This document shows positions 25,677-33,416 of a stretch of DNA of 43,817 nt, in pieces. Below the pieces are notes generated by a model. It worked only from the letters and a program-made list of their open reading frames with translations, was not told the origin of the DNA and ran no database searches. Location: the NCBI GenBank assembly GCA_040004775.1, contig JBDUAD010000006.1:1-43817 (forward strand), in the 5' to 3' direction. The position numbers and the translations under genes were made by a program. How positions within the stretch are numbered: position 1 is the first letter of the stretch; the number at the start of each line of letters is the position of its first letter. This DNA comes from JALZBL01 sp040004775. Lineage in GTDB: Bacteria; Actinomycetota; Actinomycetes; Mycobacteriales; Jatrophihabitantaceae.

Positions 25677-26867
25677 TCAGGCTGGTGGTGCGTGCGGTAC
25701 CGGCTGGGCCGGCTGAGTGGGCAGAGCCGGCTGCGCAGGCTGGGCCTTCAGGGTATCGGCGGGCGGCGCGTCCCCGGCCCGTCGACGGGAGCGCACGGTG
25801 GCCGACACGGTGGCCAGCACGGTGGTGACGACGGCGGTCAGCAGCCACCCGGCGAGGATGTCCACCACGTAGTGCTCGGCCGAGTAGACCAGGCTGAACG
25901 CCATCACCAGCGGATAGGCCACCAGCAGCGGCCGCCACCGTCGTCGGGTGATCGGCCACAGGAAGACGGCCAGGTACAGCGACAGCGCGGCGTGCAGTGA
26001 TGGCACGGCCGCGACCTCGTTGACGTCGGCGCGGCCCTGGTCGACCAGGCTGGCCGCCACCGGCAGGCCGTGGCGCTCGAATCCGCGCACCCCGATGCGT
26101 TCGACGTAGATGGACGCGCCCGGGTGGTGCGGGTGCAGAGCGCCGAGCAGGCCGTTATCGGGCAGGCGATTGGGCTGATCCAGGCACGGCGGGTTGGCGG
26201 GATGGGAGGTGATCTCGGCCGCGGTGCACTGACCGGCGGCCCATGGCGGCGCGGCTGGAAAGGCGATGAACACCGCCAGGGCGCTCAGGTTGATGGCCAC
26301 GAAGCCGATCACGAACCGGGCCCAGAGGTCGCGGCGGCGCAGCCACAGGACGCCGGCCAGCAGGTACGGCGCCAGGAAATAGGACACGTAGGTGGTGCTG
26401 ACGATCACTTCCCACCACGGGGCGTAGGCCCCCTTGAGGTGCGACTGCAGCCACACCGTCGGCACGGCCCCGCCGAACAGGTCACGCTCGAGGTTCAGCT
26501 GAGGGGTCCAGGCCGTGGGCCGGCCCAACGCGTCGGCGGCGCCGCGGGTGAGGTCGTAGATCACCAGGACGAGCGCGAACGGCAGCCAGTCGCGCAGCAC
26601 GGTCCACAGCGGTCGGCGACCCACGCAGGCGGCCAGCAGCCCGGTGACCGTCCAGAAGACAAGGGCCAACCGGTCCACCGGCACGCCACGGGCGACGAGG
26701 TAGCCGACCAGGGCCGCCGCCCACACCGCCGATGCGATCCAGCGCGCGACGGCCGGCTCGGACGGAGTGCTGTCGCGACCGGTTGGACCGTCCGCCGGCG
26801 AGCTCGTTGCGACGGGCGCGTCGGCCTCGTGCTCGCCGTCGGCCGGCGCGGTGTCCAGCCGGCTCAC
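25677..26867 (-). CDS. PAP2 family phosphatase / inositolphosphotransferase-like membrane protein
   Basis: 396 aa with about six membrane segments after a soluble, acidic/Pro-rich N-terminus (1-40). PAP2 motifs sit late: VAAVPSLHAALSLYLAVFLW (S-L-H-A) and VYSAEHYVVDILAGWLL (S-x-E-H-Y-x-x-D). The spacing and the YVSYFLAPYLLAGVLWL segment resemble the AUR1/inositolphosphotransferase branch. It may act on lipid phosphates; the position next to uppS hints at polyprenyl phosphate metabolism, but this is inference. The GTG at 26867 overlaps the ABM stop (GTGA). The C-terminus is a Gln/Pro/Ala-rich tail (PAQPALPTQPAQPVPHAPPA). Confidence 0.88.
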   Translation of the reverse strand: MSRLDTAPADGEHEADAPVATSSPADGPTGRDSTPSEPAVARWIASAVWAAALVGYLVARGVPVDRLALVFWTVTGLLAACVGRRPLWTVLRDWLPFALVLVIYDLTRGAADALGRPTAWTPQLNLERDLFGGAVPTVWLQSHLKGAYAPWWEVIVSTTYVSYFLAPYLLAGVLWLRRRDLWARFVIGFVAINLSALAVFIAFPAAPPWAAGQCTAAEITSHPANPPCLDQPNRLPDNGLLGALHPHHPGASIYVERIGVRGFERHGLPVAASLVDQGRADVNEVAAVPSLHAALSLYLAVFLWPITRRRWRPLLVAYPLVMAFSLVYSAEHYVVDILAGWLLTAVVTTVLATVSATVRSRRRAGDAPPADTLKAQPAQPALPTQPAQPVPHAPPA

Positions 26868-27247
26868 GACCGGTCGGTCGAGCCGTCGACCGCGCGCTGC
26901 GCCGCTGCCTCGGCGCGCCGCCAGGGGTCCCGAGCCCGGTCGCTGGCATCTCTGGTCACGGTGCCGTCGGGTGCGACGAACACGAGCTGCTCGAAGGCCG
27001 CGGGCTGGTCGAGCGCGCGACCCAACACGGGTGTGGCCTGCAGTTTGACCTGGTAGTTGCCGAGCGCGCGGCGGTAGTCCCCCACGCCCGCCCACTCCGT
27101 GACCAGCACCCAGTCCGCGGTGTCGTCCGTGCTGCGTCCGGCCGAACCGCGCAGGTAGCCCGGCCGCGCGGCGAGGACCTCCAGCGCCGTGGCCAGCTCG
27201 TCGGCGAAGGCGGGATCGTCGACGGCGAACCGATTGACCACGATCAC
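26864..27247 (-). CDS. Antibiotic biosynthesis monooxygenase (ABM) domain protein
   Basis: 127 aa with a ferredoxin-like ABM fold: MIVVNRFAVDDPAFADELAT, LEVLAARPGYLRGSAGRSTD, DWVLVTEWAGVGDYRRALGN, and a C-terminal AFEQLVFVAPDG. Family members include heme-degrading and quinone monooxygenases as well as non-catalytic proteins; no signature proves which. Translation is coupled at both ends: GTGA with uppS upstream and GTGA with the PAP2 gene downstream. Confidence 0.8.
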   Translation of the reverse strand: MIVVNRFAVDDPAFADELATALEVLAARPGYLRGSAGRSTDDTADWVLVTEWAGVGDYRRALGNYQVKLQATPVLGRALDQPAAFEQLVFVAPDGTVTRDASDRARDPWRRAEAAAQRAVDGSTDRS

Positions 27248-28152
27248 CGGACCACCGCCCGATCGGGCGCGGGACCGGCACCGGCGTCACCAGAGGGTCG
27301 GGTCGCGCTTGCGGCGTCGACCGGCGGGGCGCCGCCGTAGCGCCGGTCGCGGGCGGCGTAAATCTCGCAGGCCCGCCACAGCTCGCGGCGATCGAAGTCC
27401 GGCCACAGCGTGTCGAGGAACACCAGCTCGGCGTAGGCCGACTGCCACAGCAGGAAGTTCGACGTGCGCTGCTCACCGGAGCTGCGGATGAACAGGTCCA
27501 CGTCGGGTAGGTCCGGGCTGTAGAGATAGCGACCGAGCGTGCGCTCGTCGACCTTGTCCGGGCGCAGGCGCCCGGTGGCCACGTCGTCGGCCAGAGCCCG
27601 CGCCGCGTCGCCGAGTTCGGCCCGCCCGCCGTAGTTGACGCAGAACTGCAGGGTCAGCCGGTCGTTGTCGCGGGTGTACTCCTCGGCGTCGACCAGCTGG
27701 TCGATCACCGACGGCCACAGGCGCGGACGCCGGCCGGCCCAGCGGATCCGCACGCCGAGTGCGCTGAGCTCGTCGCGGCGACGGCGGATCACCTCCTTGT
27801 TGAACCCCATCAGAAAGCGCACTTCCTCCGGCGATCGACGCCAGTTCTCGGTGGAGAAGGCGTAGGCGGAGACGGTGGAGATGCCCAGCTGCATCGCGCC
27901 GTAAAGGACGTCCATCAGCGACGCCTCGCCGGCCCGGTGGCCCTCGGTGCGGGGCAGGCCACGCTCGGCGGCCCAGCGCCCGTTGCCGTCCATCACCACG
28001 GCCAGGTGGCGCGGGACCAGCTCCGCGGGGAGGTCGGGCGGTGTGGCGCCGGAGGGATGGGGCGGCGGATCGGGCCACGTGCGGGCCGGGCGGGGCCGCC
28101 AGCCACGGCCGCCGGATCGCCCGCTGGAGCGCGCGTCGGAGCCGGTGTCCAC
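27244..28152 (-). CDS. uppS: Isoprenyl transferase (cis-polyprenyl diphosphate synthase)
   Basis: Makes the long-chain polyprenyl diphosphate carrier lipid for cell wall synthesis. 302 aa with family motifs: HLAVVMDGNGRWAAERGLPR (catalytic Asp near 55), GHRAGEASLMDVL, STVSAYAFSTENWRRSPEEV, LQFCVNYGGRAEL, DVDLFIRSSGEQRTSNFLLW and LWPDFDRRELWRAC. An Arg/Pro/Gly-rich N-terminal extension of about 45 residues precedes the domain; GTG 28152 is the best start, though a later one cannot be excluded. It heads the uppS-ABM-PAP2-glyQS-dusB run. Confidence 0.95.
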   Translation of the reverse strand: MDTGSDARSSGRSGGRGWRPRPARTWPDPPPHPSGATPPDLPAELVPRHLAVVMDGNGRWAAERGLPRTEGHRAGEASLMDVLYGAMQLGISTVSAYAFSTENWRRSPEEVRFLMGFNKEVIRRRRDELSALGVRIRWAGRRPRLWPSVIDQLVDAEEYTRDNDRLTLQFCVNYGGRAELGDAARALADDVATGRLRPDKVDERTLGRYLYSPDLPDVDLFIRSSGEQRTSNFLLWQSAYAELVFLDTLWPDFDRRELWRACEIYAARDRRYGGAPPVDAASATRPSGDAGAGPAPDRAVVR

Positions 28153-28214
28153 CGTCCAGAAGGTAGTCCCTTCCTCTCCAGGAGCCCGTGCCGTGCGCCG
28201 GTTACGCGGTCCCA

Positions 28215-28258
28215 GGCAACGACGGAAGCGACCGCGGGCAACGACGGAAGCGACCGCG
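28215..28258. repeat. Perfect 22-bp tandem duplication
   Basis: Two adjacent identical 22-bp units (28215-28236 and 28237-28258), each beginning GGCAACGACGGAAGCG and ending ACCGCG. They lie 63 bp upstream of the uppS start in the promoter/leader region. Confidence 0.8.
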
Positions 28259-28368
28259 CTCAACCCCCGTACATGAGCGCGGTGGCTGGATCGGGACCGG
28301 GATTACCGGATGGTGCGGGCGTTCCCCGCGGCGACCGGGGTGCGGACCAGCACCGTGAGGCCAGCGAT

Positions 28369-28497
28369 TTACGTGTAGAACGCCAGCGGCCGCTGGGCCA
28401 GGTAGAGCGTCGCGTCGTAGACCGCCGCTGCGCCGAGGGCCACCACCACCGCGTCGTCGGCCACCATCACCCGAACCCGGACGGTCGGCGAGATCAT
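28369..28497 (-). CDS. Possible small membrane protein
   Basis: 42 codons from an ATG, with DDAVVVALGAAAVYDATLYL as a possible membrane segment. It lies 52 nt after the preceding minus-strand gene, and no ribosome site is obvious. No family recognised; it may be chance. Confidence 0.25.
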   Translation of the reverse strand: MISPTVRVRVMVADDAVVVALGAAAVYDATLYLAQRPLAFYT

Positions 28498-28549
28498 CGC
28501 GCGAGCATGGAACGGCGGCGAACTGCCGTCGGGCGTACGCCCAAGCAGT

Positions 28550-28942
28550 TCAGCCCGACGGCCGGCAGACCTGCTCCAACTGATGGGTCCACTGCGAGTC
28601 GAGCTGCACCGGCTGCGCCGGTGCTCGAGGCGGACTCGTGGGGGGCGAGGCCGCGGCGGGCGTCGGACCCGAGTGGAATAGCGACCGCTCGATAACCGAG
28701 GCATCCAACGCGACCGTGAGCAGCACGGCCGCCACGAGCCGGCTACCCGTCGATAGGCGCGGTCGGCCGTCCGAGCGGTGCCGACCGGAGCCACCGACCT
28801 GCAGAACGTCGATGTCAGCGACGCTCGCCGGCCCCGACGGGCGGCACAACTCAACGCAACCTGCAGGGACGTCGAACACCTCGAGGTCGAAGACCTTCAG
28901 GGTGTCAACCGATCGATCACCGGTTGGTCGGCGCGTGGTCAT
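28550..28942 (-). CDS. Hypothetical single-pass membrane protein
   Basis: 130 aa. A soluble N-terminal part (DTLKVFDLEVFDVPAGCVEL...) is followed by one hydrophobic segment (LVAAVLLTVALDASVIE) and a Pro/Ala-rich C-terminal part (PTPAAASPPTSPPRAPAQPV) ending CRPSG. Translation is coupled to the gene before it by an ATGA overlap, the best evidence that it is real. Not recognised. Confidence 0.5.
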   Translation of the reverse strand: MTTRRPTGDRSVDTLKVFDLEVFDVPAGCVELCRPSGPASVADIDVLQVGGSGRHRSDGRPRLSTGSRLVAAVLLTVALDASVIERSLFHSGPTPAAASPPTSPPRAPAQPVQLDSQWTHQLEQVCRPSG

Positions 28943-29292
28943 CGGCTCGGCCGGCCTGAGAGCCGTAAGTGGCGAGGTGTTGGGCGGCGCAGGACCGCCA
29001 CGACAGCGGTCGCGGTCACCAGTGCGGTCGAGGCGGCGACGATCACCAATCCCCAGACCGGAGCTACCTGCGTGGTGGTGAGGGTGGAGGTGGTCGGTGC
29101 CCCATAGTCCTGCGAGGGCAGGGGCGGGCGCCGGGCGGCGCTCGGAACGCACGACTCGACCAGAGCGAAGGCCGCCAACAGCAGGAGGGTCACGGCCCGA
29201 CGCACAGTCCTGAGCCGGACGGCGCCGGCGTACTGAACGGCCCGCGGACGCGGTTGGATGCTTTGCCGGTGAGGATCTCGCACGACCCACAT
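28939..29292 (-). CDS. Hypothetical secreted or membrane protein
   Basis: 117 aa from ATG 29292, with AAAGGTGG upstream. A basic stretch (RLRTVRRA) is followed by a hydrophobic signal-like segment VTLLLLAAFALVESC (lipobox-like but imperfect), a Pro/Ser/Thr-rich stretch, and a second membrane segment VWGLVIVAASTALVTATAVV with a basic tail (RRPTPRHLRLSGR). This gives a hairpin or anchored topology. It ends in an ATGA overlap with the next gene. A shorter GTG start within the basic stretch is possible. No family recognised. Confidence 0.5.
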   Translation of the reverse strand: MWVVRDPHRQSIQPRPRAVQYAGAVRLRTVRRAVTLLLLAAFALVESCVPSAARRPPLPSQDYGAPTTSTLTTTQVAPVWGLVIVAASTALVTATAVVAVLRRPTPRHLRLSGRPSR

Positions 29293-29481
29293 GTCGTCGG
29301 CCCACCTTTCCCGATGGTTGAACAGTCCCCAGGCGTAAGAGGGGCCTACCGGGTCGCGGATACCTCCAGACCAGCGCGGAATGTTCCGACGACGGCGGTC
29401 TGACCGTCTTCGCCGCCGGTGCGACGTTTGTCCAACCGCCACGGACTGTCGACCCATGGCGCTACCGATGGTGCGGATCGC

Positions 29482-30678
29482 TCAGGTGGCCACCGCGAAT
29501 TGTCGGCGGACCATCCGCAGGACGGCGAAGGCGACCAGGGCCAGAGCGGCGACCACGGCGGCGCATGTGGTGCCGGCATCGCGCAGACCGAACTTCCGCG
29601 CCCCGAGGCCGACGGCCACGACCGGCAGCGAGATGGCGATGTAGAGCACCACGAAGAAGACCGACGTGACTGCAGCCCGCTGCTCCGGCGGGGTGGCCGC
29701 GTTGAGGGCCGACATTCCGGCGCGGAAGCTCAACCCCTGACCGAAGCCGCTGACCACACCGCCGGACAGCAGCAGGGCCAGCGACGAAGCCTGTAGTCCG
29801 CCGATCAGCAGAACCATGCCGACCACCAGGATCAGACATCCGGCCGGAAGGGCTCGTCGCGCTTCGGTGAGTTCGAGCGCCATCTGCCCGGCCGTAGAGG
29901 CGGCGAACACCGCGAAGACGACCGCCCCGACCGCCGCTCGGTTGGTCACCGAGAGCAGCTGGCCCAGCGCGGCCGGGCCGACGGCGGTGAACAGGCCCAG
30001 CACCACGAATCCGGCGAAGCCGGCCACGGCGGCCGGCACGAACACCGCGCGCACCTCCGGCGGCACGCCGAGCGGAGCCGGACGGGGTCGCAACGGTCCC
30101 GTCGTCGAAACGGGCTCCGGGAGAAACCACACGGCGGCAAAGGCGGGCGCGAGCAGCACCAGGTCGAGGGCGAACGGAATCCGCAGTGGGGTGTTCACCC
30201 CGACCGAGACCACGCCGGCCACCAGCGGCCCGACCCCCAACCCGCCCATGTTGACCAAGGTGGCGACCACGCTGGCCCGGGCACGATCGCCCGACGGAGC
30301 CAGATCGAGCAGCGTCGCGGTGGCGGTCCCGGTGATCAGTCCGGCGGAAAGACCCGACAGCAGGCGGCCGGTGTACAGCGCGGGCAGGCCGGTGAAGCTG
30401 AGGAAGATCACCGCACTCACTGCCGACAGCACCAGGCCGGTCAGTAGCACCGGCCGCCGCCCGGTCATGTCCGACGTTCCGCCGGCCAGCAGCAACGCGG
30501 CCAGCACACCCACGGCGTAGGCCGCGAACACCGTCGTGAGCACCAGCTCGTCGAAGCCGAGCTCGCGCTGATAGAGCGGATAGAGCGGCGTGGGCAAGGT
30601 GGTGCCGAACATGCCGACCGCGAAGACGTAGCCCACCGCGACGAACGCCCGGCTGCGGCTCAACTCGGGACGGGCCAC
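29482..30678 (-). CDS. MFS transporter (drug:H+ antiporter type)
   Basis: 398 aa, twelve predicted spans. The first span pair AFVAVGYVFAVGMFGTTLPT and PLYPLYQRELGF, then motif-A-like GGTSDMTGRRPVLLTGLVLS, YTGRLLSGLSAGLITGTATA, and late GVVSGFGQGLSFRAGMSALN and SVFFVVLYIAISLPVVAVGL. It resembles actinobacterial efflux proteins of the AraJ/YbhO type; the substrate is unknown. GTG 30678; divergent from the VOC gene at 30801. Confidence 0.9.
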   Translation of the reverse strand: MARPELSRSRAFVAVGYVFAVGMFGTTLPTPLYPLYQRELGFDELVLTTVFAAYAVGVLAALLLAGGTSDMTGRRPVLLTGLVLSAVSAVIFLSFTGLPALYTGRLLSGLSAGLITGTATATLLDLAPSGDRARASVVATLVNMGGLGVGPLVAGVVSVGVNTPLRIPFALDLVLLAPAFAAVWFLPEPVSTTGPLRPRPAPLGVPPEVRAVFVPAAVAGFAGFVVLGLFTAVGPAALGQLLSVTNRAAVGAVVFAVFAASTAGQMALELTEARRALPAGCLILVVGMVLLIGGLQASSLALLLSGGVVSGFGQGLSFRAGMSALNAATPPEQRAAVTSVFFVVLYIAISLPVVAVGLGARKFGLRDAGTTCAAVVAALALVAFAVLRMVRRQFAVAT

Positions 30679-30800
30679 GAACGCCGGTCTACCACAGGGC
30701 GGTGTGCCGCCCCGCCGCGCGACCTCTATCGGTATGGGTCGGTGTCGGACGGCGGGGCCATGATGGGCGAGGTCGTCGTTACCACCCGCAGGAGGTCGGA

Positions 30801-31250
30801 ATGGATGTGCAGTTCGTGTCGAGCGTGTCGGTGATCGCCCCCGATCCGCCGAAGAGCCGTTCGCTCTACGTCGACGCTCTCGGGTTACCGCTGACCAACA
30901 ACGCCGGCGACGACTACTACTTCAGCGAGCACGTCGCCGGCACCCGGCACTTCGGCGTCTGGCCGCTGCGGCAGGCGGCCGAGGCCTGCTTCGGCACACC
31001 GCAGTGGCCGACCGAGCGACCGGTCCCGCAGACCAGCATCGAGTTGGAGGTGGCCGACGCCGCCGCGGTGCAGGCGGCTGCCGACGAGCTGCGGGGCCAG
31101 GGTTACGAGATCCTGCACGACGCGCGCGAGGAGCCGTGGGGCCAGACCGTGGCCCGGCTGCAGTCACCGGAGGGCGTGATCCTCGGGCTGTCCTTCGCCC
31201 CGTGGATGCACTCCGAAACTGGCATGGGCACGGACGGCGGCGGCACCTGA
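30801..31250 (+). CDS. VOC (glyoxalase/dioxygenase-fold) family protein
   Basis: 149 aa with one VOC domain: VQFVSSVSVIAPDPPKSRSL, YVDALGLPLTNNAGDDYYFS, HFGVWPLRQAAEACFGTPQW, a second half QTSIELEVADAAAVQAAADE, LRGQGYEILHDAREEPWGQT and VARLQSPEGVILGLSFAPW. Used in metal-dependent lyases, dioxygenases and binding proteins; the activity is unknown. ATG 30801 has an ideal GGAGG six bases upstream. Confidence 0.88.
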   Translation: MDVQFVSSVSVIAPDPPKSRSLYVDALGLPLTNNAGDDYYFSEHVAGTRHFGVWPLRQAAEACFGTPQWPTERPVPQTSIELEVADAAAVQAAADELRGQGYEILHDAREEPWGQTVARLQSPEGVILGLSFAPWMHSETGMGTDGGGT

Positions 31251-31262
31251 GCCAAGCCGGGC

Positions 31263-32078
31263 TCAGACGTCCTCGGCCAAGCGGTCGCCGGGCAGATCCC
31301 GGTCGACGAACGGCAGGGAGCGCAGCCCGCGCTCGAGGTGCCACTGCAGATGCGCAGCGGTCAGCGCGGACGCCGAGCGCCGAGCGTCGACCGCGCTGGT
31401 CTCGGCTCGCGGCCAGTCCGAGGTGAGCAGCGCCTGCATCAGCTCCACCGTGCCGACCGGCGGACGGGTGGCTCCGGCGGGGCGGCAATCGGTGCAGACG
31501 ACCCCGCCGGCGGGCACCGAAAACGTGGTCAGCACCCGTTCGGTCGCGTCCTGGACTCGCCCGGGGCGCGCGCAGATCGCGCACGCGGTGAGCGTGGGGG
31601 CCCAGCCCGCGGTGGCCATGGCCCGCAGCAGGAAGGCGTCGAGCACGAGCCCGGGCGGATGCTCGCGCTCGGTCAGTGCCCGCAGCGCACCGACCACCAG
31701 CAGGTAGAGCCGCAACGACGGCTCGCCCTCCTCCGGGGTCAGCCGCTCGGCCGCCTCGCAGATCGTGCTGGCCGCGGTCCAGCGTGGATAGTCGTCGGCC
31801 AGCCGGGCGCCGTAGGCGTTGATCGACTCGGTCTGGGTGACAGTGTCGAGCCGGCGCTGGGCCGGTGCGTCCTGGCCGAAGTTGTTGCGCGTCAGGACCT
31901 GGACGTCGACGTGACTGCCGGGCTCGAGCCGTGCGCCGAACTTCGACGTGGTCCGCCGTACTCCGCGACCCACCGCCCGCACCCGACCGTGGCGGCGGGT
32001 GAGCAGGGTGACGATCCGGTCGGCCTCCCCCAGCTTGTGCACCCGCAACACCACGGCGTCGTCGCGGTACAGGGGCAT
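31263..32078 (-). CDS. recO: DNA repair protein RecO
   Basis: Mediator loading RecA in RecFOR recombination repair. 271 aa: an N-terminal OB fold (MPLYRDDAVVLRVHKLGEAD, IVTLLTRRHGRVRAVGRGVR), a middle helical region (INAYGARLADDYPRWTAAST, EPSLRLYLLVVGALRALTE) and a zinc site CAICARPG...VCTDCRPAG. ATG 32078; the longer frame upstream is not homologous. In most actinobacteria recO sits near era and uppS, as here, but here three plus-strand genes separate recO from era. Confidence 0.95.
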   Translation of the reverse strand: MPLYRDDAVVLRVHKLGEADRIVTLLTRRHGRVRAVGRGVRRTTSKFGARLEPGSHVDVQVLTRNNFGQDAPAQRRLDTVTQTESINAYGARLADDYPRWTAASTICEAAERLTPEEGEPSLRLYLLVVGALRALTEREHPPGLVLDAFLLRAMATAGWAPTLTACAICARPGRVQDATERVLTTFSVPAGGVVCTDCRPAGATRPPVGTVELMQALLTSDWPRAETSAVDARRSASALTAAHLQWHLERGLRSLPFVDRDLPGDRLAEDV

Positions 32079-32181
32079 CGGACCAGTGTCCCATCGCCGC
32101 CGCTCGCGGTACGTTTCCCCGGCCGGTGGACAGGTCAGATACGAGTGCCGGATCAGCACACGAAACAGGGCGGAGTCCAGG

Positions 32182-32559
32182 ATGAGCGACGTCGACCAGG
32201 TACTGGCCCGGATGGAGACCGACCTGGGCTTTCGGCTCGCGGTCCGGTCCGATCCGCGCCGGGCGCTCGCGGCCTTCGACCTCGACGACGAGGAACGCGC
32301 CGCCTTCGACAGTTCGGGAACCGCGTTGTGGAGCCTGGTCCTGCGTCACACATCGCGCACGGGCGTCGAGACACCCGATGGTGGGCTGCCTCCGCCGCCG
32401 CCGCCGTTCACCGTGAACTACTCACACGCCGACTGGCGTACCGATCCGATCTCATTGCGGGCCGACGAGGACATCACCGCCACCCTGCAGACCATCCGCA
32501 GCTCCGACGGCGCGACTAGGGCGCGGGCGGTCGCCGAGCTGATGGACCGGATCGGATGA
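32182..32559 (+). CDS. Candidate borosin-type RiPP precursor with Nif11/BBD-like N-terminus
   Basis: 125 aa. Residues 1-45 (MSDVDQVLARMETDLGFRLA, VRSDPRRALAAFDLDDEERA) have the short helix, D-P-x-x-A-L, x-D-L-x-x-E-E-x-A pattern shared by Nif11-like leaders and the borosin-binding domain of split borosins such as SonA. The rest (TALWSLVLRHTSRT, GGL + six Pro + FTVNYSHADW, then a helical ADEDITATLQTIRSSDGATR and AVAELMDRIG) has no repeated core. The natural modification site, if any, is unclear; the Pro-rich FTVNY region or the C-terminus are options. ATG 32182, with GGAG about 9 nt upstream. Its TGA overlaps the methyltransferase ATG as ATGA. Confidence 0.65.
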   Translation: MSDVDQVLARMETDLGFRLAVRSDPRRALAAFDLDDEERAAFDSSGTALWSLVLRHTSRTGVETPDGGLPPPPPPFTVNYSHADWRTDPISLRADEDITATLQTIRSSDGATRARAVAELMDRIG

Positions 32560-33416
32560 ACGGCGACTCGGCGGCTCCCGCGGCCGGCTTCGACATTCCG
32601 GCCGCCGCGGCCGGCTTCGACATCGCGGCGGTGGGACTCGGTATCGGCGGCGCGCGCCAGGTCACCGCGGAGGCCCAGGAGATCCTCGGGCACTGCACCG
32701 AGATCCTGTTCATCGACTCGGGGTACGGCGCCGAGGACCACCTGCGCAAGCTTGCGCCACGGGTGACCAGCCTCCTGCCGCACTACCAGGTCGGCGGCCC
32801 CCGCCTGCCGACCTACCGGGCGATGGCCGGGGCGGTGATCGCGGCCGCCCTCGACCATCCCCCGGTCGGTTTCGCCAGCTACGGCCATCCGCTGGTCTTC
32901 TGCTACCCGACCACGCTCGTGCAGCGCGCCGCCGATCTGCTCGACCTGCGGATGATCATGGTCGCCGGCATCTCCTCCCTGGATACGCTCTTCGTCGACC
33001 TGAACCTCGACTTCTCGGCCGACGGGCTGCAGATGTACGACGCCACCGATCTGGTGCTGCGCCGCCGGCCGCTGCAGACCGACGTGCCGTGCGTGCTGTG
33101 GCAGACGACGTCGTTCGGTGACTCCACCTACCGCCGCGAGACGGTGCCGGTTGAGGACCTGCTTCCGCTGCAGGAGTACCTGCTCACCTTCTACCCACCC
33201 GAGCACGAGGCGCAGGTCGTGCTGTCGGCCACGCATCCTGCGCTGCAGTCCATCGTCGAGTCCTATCCGATCGGCGCCCTCGCCGCCGGCCTGGCCACCG
33301 GTAGCCAGTCCGGAACGCTGTTCATCCCCGCGATCAGCCGTCGGCCGGTTGTCGATCACGAGTTGGCCCGCCGACTGGCCGCCGCCGGTGGGAACGGTTC
33401 GGCCGCGCGGTCCTGA
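32556..33416 (+). CDS. TP-methylase-fold SAM methyltransferase, borosin alpha-N-methyltransferase-like
   Basis: 286 aa. Tetrapyrrole-methylase fold: AAVGLGIGGARQVTAEAQEI (SAM loop), FASYGHPLVFCYPTT, MVAGISSLDTLFVDLNLDFS, GLQMYDATDLVLRRRPL and CVLWQTTSFGDSTYR. The segment Y77-x5-R83-x3-Y87 followed by Y109-G-H-P has the same spacing as Y66, R72, Y76 and Y98 of OphMA (recalled), the peptide backbone N-methyltransferase; OphMA Y63 is a Leu here. Ordinary corrin/heme methylases lack this set. It is coupled to the small precursor-like gene (ATGA), as in split borosins. The first 22 residues contain a 27-bp duplication and are probably an extension. Confidence 0.8.
   Translation: MNGDSAAPAAGFDIPAAAAGFDIAAVGLGIGGARQVTAEAQEILGHCTEILFIDSGYGAEDHLRKLAPRVTSLLPHYQVGGPRLPTYRAMAGAVIAAALDHPPVGFASYGHPLVFCYPTTLVQRAADLLDLRMIMVAGISSLDTLFVDLNLDFSADGLQMYDATDLVLRRRPLQTDVPCVLWQTTSFGDSTYRRETVPVEDLLPLQEYLLTFYPPEHEAQVVLSATHPALQSIVESYPIGALAAGLATGSQSGTLFIPAISRRPVVDHELARRLAAAGGNGSAARS
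32580..32633 (+). repeat. 27-bp imperfect tandem duplication at the methyltransferase N-terminus
   Basis: Two units (32580-32606, 32607-32633) share their first 17 bases (GCGGCCGGCTTCGACAT), duplicating A-A-G-F-D-I in frame before the domain begins. Confidence 0.7.

Noticed and set aside
24488..25828. A 446-codon plus-strand frame opposite glyQS
   Set aside because: Antisense shadow of glyQS.
30922..32349. A 475-codon minus-strand frame overlapping recO and the VOC gene
   Set aside because: Arg/Pro/Ala-rich shadow; recO and the VOC gene have real motifs in other frames.
32556..33416. Cobalamin/siroheme biosynthesis methyltransferase
   Set aside because: No other corrin or heme genes are nearby, and the Y...R-x-x-x-Y...Y-G-H-P pattern and the coupled small protein match peptide N-methyltransferases better.
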